Origin: an uncultured Bacteroidota bacterium
GTDB lineage: Bacteria > Bacteroidota > Bacteroidia > Bacteroidales > P3
Assembly (NCBI GenBank): GCA_902784465.1
Contig: CACZUZ010000041.1
Coordinates: 1,241 to 33,518, forward strand
Length of the DNA stretch: 32,278 nt
Direction of reading: 5' to 3'
Made by a program: the position numbers and the translations under genes. Shown here piece after piece: positions 31,860 through 32,278 of this stretch (positions are counted from its first letter, which is position 1; every line of letters starts with the position of its first letter). The notes under the pieces are model-generated. The model worked only from the letters and a program-made list of their open reading frames with translations, had not been told where the DNA came from and did no database searches.

Positions 31860-32278
31860 ATGGCAAAAATCTACGATAATATTGAAACCAAGTTTACCGA
31901 AGGGCTGCAAGGTATCATCACCAATCTGGGTGTGCGCCGTGTAGATTTCTGTGTGGGTTACTTCAATCTGCGGGGGTGGAACATAGTGGTGGATCAGATT
32001 GACTCGCTCGAAGGTGACTATGTATACGAAAATGACAAGCGGGTATTCCGTAAATGTCGCTTACTCATCGGGATGCATCGTCCCGCCGAAGATTTGGTTC
32101 GCCAACTATACTCCCCACAACTACCGCCTGACGCAAACTATGTGAGCCGTTGTAAGCTGGAAATAGCACGCGATTTCAAACGACAACTCCAGTTAGGCCT
32201 TCCAACCAAGCAGGACGAGATGACTCTTCGGCGATTGTCGGCACAGATGAAGGATGAGAAGGTTTGTGTGAAACTCTA
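31860..32278 (+). CDS. N-terminus of a large PLD-like/helicase-type protein, cut by the window edge
   Basis: An ATG at 31860 opens 139 codons to the window edge: MAKIYDNIETKFTEGLQGII, then RRVDFCVGYFNLRGWNIVVD and CRLLIGMHRPAEDLVRQLYS. The opening 'YDN...F...GL......RxDFCVGYFNLRGW' is the phospholipase-D-like N-terminal module that I know from very large SNF2/DEAD-type helicases of mobile and defence islands in Bacteroidota. The helicase motifs themselves lie beyond the window. It is transcribed divergently from the nucleoside-hydrolase-like gene, and after an elaborate leader. It may mark the start of a second accessory island. Confidence 0.65.
   Translation, partial: MAKIYDNIETKFTEGLQGIITNLGVRRVDFCVGYFNLRGWNIVVDQIDSLEGDYVYENDKRVFRKCRLLIGMHRPAEDLVRQLYSPQLPPDANYVSRCKLEIARDFKRQLQLGLPTKQDEMTLRRLSAQMKDEKVCVKL

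Overview
The window reads as a chromosome segment from a member of the Bacteroidota, probably order Bacteroidales. The evidence is promoters of the TAnnTTTG type (several with an upstream TTTG), almost no Shine-Dalgarno sequences, and typical families: DUF4249 paired with a TonB-dependent receptor, a DUF4369/thioredoxin lipid- or periplasm-facing protein, OMP_b-brl_3-type outer-membrane protein, DUF3109, TIGR04076 and an M3 dipeptidase lipoprotein. Genus cannot be fixed from this.

Region A (1-10,454, all minus strand) is a compact accessory cassette, more AT-rich than the core genes except for its first gene. In transcription order it holds: a 417-aa unknown protein, a 168-aa unknown protein, a small gene broken by two in-frame TAA codons, a 317-aa protein with one glycine-rich membrane segment, an Hsp70/actin-fold ATPase with a membrane-type C-terminus instead of a substrate-binding domain, a 920-aa HerA/VirB4-like ATPase, a HEGRH metallopeptidase, two small unknown proteins, two tiny zinc-ribbon proteins and an acyl-carrier-like protein with Cys in place of the phosphopantetheine Ser. 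Four of these proteins carry glycine-zipper-like hydrophobic segments, so the cassette looks like a membrane-associated, two-ATPase machine with a protease. I know of no described system with this composition; it is the best novelty candidate. A structured, roughly 300-base leader with a small ORF precedes it, and a tRNA-Glu gene with a strong terminator lies just beyond.

Region B (10,939-27,084, minus strand) is ordinary core genome: tRNA-Glu, yebC, a Dcp-like peptidase, a TlpA-like thioredoxin, TIGR04076, a 4HBT thioesterase, a PhoR/PhoB-like two-component pair, YqeY, tRNA-Phe, lspA, DUF3109, a D-2-hydroxyacid dehydrogenase, DUF4249 plus a frameshifted TonB-dependent receptor, a voltage-gated-type potassium channel with a zinc-ribbon tail, and an M16 peptidase. 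Short tandem GTGAATT heptamers sit directly in front of three start codons.

Region C (27,085-32,278) holds a plus-strand outer-membrane beta-barrel protein with its terminator, tRNA-Gln, a minus-strand nucleoside-hydrolase-like lipoprotein whose signal peptide is broken in a homopolymer, and, divergently, the start of a large PLD-like/helicase-type gene that runs off the right edge. That last gene is preceded by a striking leader of about 280 bases with an 8-codon leader peptide, a 37-bp interrupted hairpin and two sets of mutually exclusive pairings, which looks like an attenuator or riboregulator.
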